8,630 nt of DNA, from NCBI GenBank assembly GCA_017960705.1, contig JAGCYR010000032.1, positions 1 to 8,630 on the forward strand, read 5' to 3'. The notes under the pieces are model-generated. The model was given only the letters and a program-made list of their open reading frames with translations. It was not told the DNA's origin and searched no databases. The position numbers and the translations under genes are program-made. The DNA comes from Clostridia bacterium. GTDB lineage: Bacteria; Bacillota; Clostridia; Oscillospirales; CAG-272. Positions 7,285 through 8,630 of the stretch are shown one piece after another (position 1 is the first letter of the stretch; every line of letters begins with the position of its first letter).

Positions 7285-7413
7285 GCCGCGCATCGGGGCA
7301 GGGGACCCCGCGCGGCATATCGCGTTTTTGCGGCGCAAAAACATATCGAGCCGTGAGAGCCGTCTCACGGCATATCAAGTGAAGCGCCGGACAAATCCGG
7401 CGCTTCACATATC
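7285..7413. repeat. Array of four different hairpins, each ending in CATATC
   Basis: Four unlike hairpins stand in series. (1) 7285-7316: GCCGCGC/GCGCGGC with an inner GGGG/CCCC stem and an ATC bulge. (2) 7324-7342: GTTTTTGC/GCAAAAAC around GGC. (3) 7350-7371: GCCGTGAGA/TCTCACGGC around GCCG. (4) 7379-7408: GTGAAGCGCCGGA/TCCGGCGCTTCAC around CAAA. In every case the last C of the right arm is the first C of a CATATC (7316, 7342, 7371, 7408). The stems share no sequence, only this tag. The array fills most of the 220-base gap between the GH43-like gene and ileS. The fourth hairpin lies just 3' of the GH43-like stop and could block transcription or protect the mRNA end, but it has no T-tract. 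From memory, similar tagged hairpin runs occur between genes in some gut Clostridia assemblies; this is unverified. Confidence 0.8.
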
Positions 7414-7424
7414 GCGCGAGAGCG

Positions 7425-8381
7425 TCAGCGAACGCATCTCTCCCCGATCGCCGGTTCTCCGTCCTCGTTCTCGAGATAAAAAACCGAAACGTGCTCGAAA
7501 ACGCCGGTCTCCTTGTTCTTCTTGTTCGGGGTGTGGAAAACGATCCGCTCCCGCCCGTCGAAGCCGCGGAAGATCATCCCGTGTCCGCCGTCGAAAACGA
7601 AGTCCGGGCGCGCCCCGCGGCGGTAGAGGGTCTTCAACTGGCTCCACTTCCCGTCGAGCTTGCCGTTGTCGGAACCCGCGAGCGCCACGACGTAGCCGTC
7701 GCTTGAAAAGTTCGACCAGATCATCCGCAGTTCCCCCGCGTCGGTGCGGTAGAGGAAGGGACCGTCGGTGACCCCCTGCGTCGCCCATTCGGGGTCGCGT
7801 GCGAAGAAGAGCGTGATCGGTTTCGTGATCCCCCGCGAGAGGTCGTCCGAGAGCCGCATCGCGACCATGCTCCCGTTCCCCTCGGGCATGCAGGTCCACT
7901 CGTGGACGAAGATCAGCCAGGGGTTTTCATCCGAATCGAGAAATAACGTCCCGTCAATGGCGTCCCAATCGAGGGGAGACAGAACCGAGACGTGCGCGAA
8001 CGGACCGAGCGGGTCCGTCGCCCGGTAGACCGAGATCTGCCGGTGCTTGTTGCTTTTCGCGCGCACCGAGGTAAAGAGGTAGAACGCCCCTTTGTAGTAG
8101 TGACATTCGGGCGCCCAGAACCAGCTGCCCTCGCCGTCGAAATCGTCGGGCTTTTGAAAGACGGGCACCGGTCCCGACCAGGTTGCAAGGTCGGTCGACG
8201 TCAGGCACTCGACCCCCTTTTCCTCCGCCGTGCGGTAGAGGTAGTAGACCCCGTCGTAGGGCAGGATGAACGGGTCGCGGCAGAAGAGGCGCTCCCCCTT
8301 GCGGCACGCGATCGGAAGATCACGGGGGACGTTCGGACGGTTCTCGTTTGCGACCGGGATAAACTCGTTTGAAAACTTCAT
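7425..8381 (-). CDS. Glycoside hydrolase family 43-like enzyme, intracellular
   Basis: The 318-residue protein has the five-bladed beta-propeller signatures of GH43 (arabinosidase/xylosidase type). CRDPFILPYDGVYYLY (34-49) carries the probable catalytic base Asp36. WFWAPECHYYKGAFYLF (87-103) follows. LDWDAIDGTLFLD (137-149) holds the probable pKa-modulating Asp143. VTDGPFLYRTDAGELRMIWS (204-223) is where GH43 normally has the general acid, usually Glu in E-G-P; here it is Asp206. The last signature is GGHGMIF (265-271) with a central-channel His, followed by FHTPN. There is no signal peptide or carbohydrate-binding domain, so it probably acts on imported oligosaccharides in the cytoplasm. The start is fixed by AGGAG (8389-8393), 7 bases before the ATG. 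It stands alone, with its own promoter, and no transporter or regulator is seen nearby. The substrate cannot be read from sequence. Fold is confident; family subdivision and activity are not. Confidence 0.87.
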   Translation of the reverse strand: MKFSNEFIPVANENRPNVPRDLPIACRKGERLFCRDPFILPYDGVYYLYRTAEEKGVECLTSTDLATWSGPVPVFQKPDDFDGEGSWFWAPECHYYKGAFYLFTSVRAKSNKHRQISVYRATDPLGPFAHVSVLSPLDWDAIDGTLFLDSDENPWLIFVHEWTCMPEGNGSMVAMRLSDDLSRGITKPITLFFARDPEWATQGVTDGPFLYRTDAGELRMIWSNFSSDGYVVALAGSDNGKLDGKWSQLKTLYRRGARPDFVFDGGHGMIFRGFDGRERIVFHTPNKKNKETGVFEHVSVFYLENEDGEPAIGERCVR

Positions 8382-8397
8382 TTCGGCTCTCCTTTTT

Positions 8398-8413
8398 CGG
8401 GGGCGATCCCCCG
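8398..8413 (-). promoter_or_regulatory. GC hairpin in the leader of the GH43-like gene
   Basis: On the minus strand CGGGGG pairs with CCCCCG around ATCG. The predicted transcript starts near 8421, so the hairpin begins about 8 bases from the 5' end and stops 4 bases before the AGGAG. It could protect the mRNA 5' end or modulate ribosome access. The stem is short but entirely G-C. Confidence 0.5.
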
Positions 8414-8427
8414 TTTCAACCTACAAA

Positions 8428-8457
8428 ATTATAGCACGCTTGCGCCAAAACTGTCAA
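8428..8457 (-). promoter_or_regulatory. Consensus sigma-70-type promoter for the GH43-like gene
   Basis: On the minus strand a perfect TTGACA (8452-8457) and a perfect TATAAT (8428-8433) are separated by 18 bases. The expected start is near 8421, with a ~40-base leader. No clear operator palindrome overlaps it. Such a strong core promoter on a catabolic gene implies either constitutive expression or a repressor whose site I cannot identify. Confidence 0.87.
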
Positions 8458-8489
8458 GCCGTACAACGCCGTTCGCGGCAATTCATTTT

Positions 8490-8630
8490 GCCTTCCCCTT
8501 GAGGGTTAGCGACACCAAAACTATCCGGCGGAGAGTTTTGGAGAAGCGGTGTCACCCAAAGAACCCGTTTGAAGAAGCGAACCTGCGAGCGACACGCAAA
8601 CGGGATTCGACGGTGACTGGATAAGGTGGC
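8490..8630. repeat. Branched inverted-repeat element or structured RNA, reaching the window edge
   Basis: No coding potential is apparent, but nested complementary segments fill the region. Hairpin A: CCAAAACT (8515-8522) with AGTTTTGG (8534-8541), capped by TCC/GGA around GGC across one mismatch; GACA (8511-8514) can also pair with TGTC (8550-8553). Hairpin B: CCCGTTTG (8564-8571) with CAAACGGG (8597-8604), extended by GAA/TTC past a bulged A, then enclosed by GTCACC (8551-8556)/GGTGAC (8612-8617). A closing stem could form from GCC and CCTT (8490-8500) with AAGG-T-GGC (8623-8630). AGCGACAC (8508, 8588) and AGAAGCG (8542, 8573) each occur twice. This looks like a dispersed palindromic intergenic repeat or a small RNA, possibly cut by the window end. 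TGTC (8550-8553) and GTCACC (8551-8556) overlap, so not all stems can form at once. Confidence 0.6.

Noticed and set aside
7316..7413. CRISPR array suggested by the repeated CATATC
   Set aside because: The constant part is only six bases, spacing is irregular (26, 29, 37), and the intervening sequences are perfect palindromes rather than spacers. No cas gene is present.
8468..8479. Short GCCG-TTCG-CGGC hairpin
   Set aside because: Only four base pairs, with no T-tract directly after it and no gene ending beside it; too weak to call a terminator.
8597..8630. tRNA-like sequence at the right edge (ATTCGA and GGTGGC)
   Set aside because: There is no five-pair T-stem around a TTCGAAT-type loop on either strand, and no matching acceptor or anticodon arms within the window.

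Overview
The window reads as a chromosomal segment of a GC-rich, uncultured Clostridia-type Bacillota (Firmicutes), probably gut or rumen associated. This placement is an inference from strong AGGAG-type Shine-Dalgarno sites, a GTG start, consensus TTGACA/TATAAT promoters, short hairpin terminators and the flavour of the proteins; no rRNA or marker comparison was possible. Most of the DNA looks above 60% GC by eye. One gene (2937-3953) is near 40% GC and stands out sharply.

Layout from left to right. The window opens inside a large repeat protein of unknown function (to 1480), whose C-terminal part is built from ~53-residue WY-containing modules in an exact 161-residue superperiod. A hairpin (1489-1512) follows. 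Next is a tight plus-strand cluster: a DusB-type tRNA-dihydrouridine synthase (1538-2515), a small FMN split-barrel protein of the pyridoxamine 5'-phosphate oxidase family (2539-2937), and an AT-rich DUF4238 protein (2937-3953) whose ATG overlaps the previous stop. A strong bidirectional terminator (3972-3997) separates this cluster from the convergent minus-strand ileS (4021-7134), a long type-2 isoleucyl-tRNA synthetase with an unusual HHGT in place of HIGH. ileS has its own near-consensus promoter with a ~35-nt leader, so there is no T-box riboswitch.

Upstream of ileS, 7205-7424 has no gene but holds a run of hairpins; the last four share the punctuation CATATC. Then comes a minus-strand intracellular GH43-like glycoside hydrolase (7425-8381) with a consensus promoter and a GC hairpin in its short leader. 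The last ~140 bases (8490-8630) have no gene but fold on paper into a branched, nested set of inverted repeats reaching the window edge: an intergenic palindromic element or a structured RNA.

No multi-gene pathway is evident. Two genes are translation/tRNA housekeeping (dusB, ileS), one is carbohydrate catabolism, and the DUF4238 gene and large repeat protein are accessory. The best candidates for undescribed biology are the CATATC hairpin array, the branched element at the right edge, the HHGT isoleucyl-tRNA synthetase, the nested-repeat protein and the transferred DUF4238 gene.
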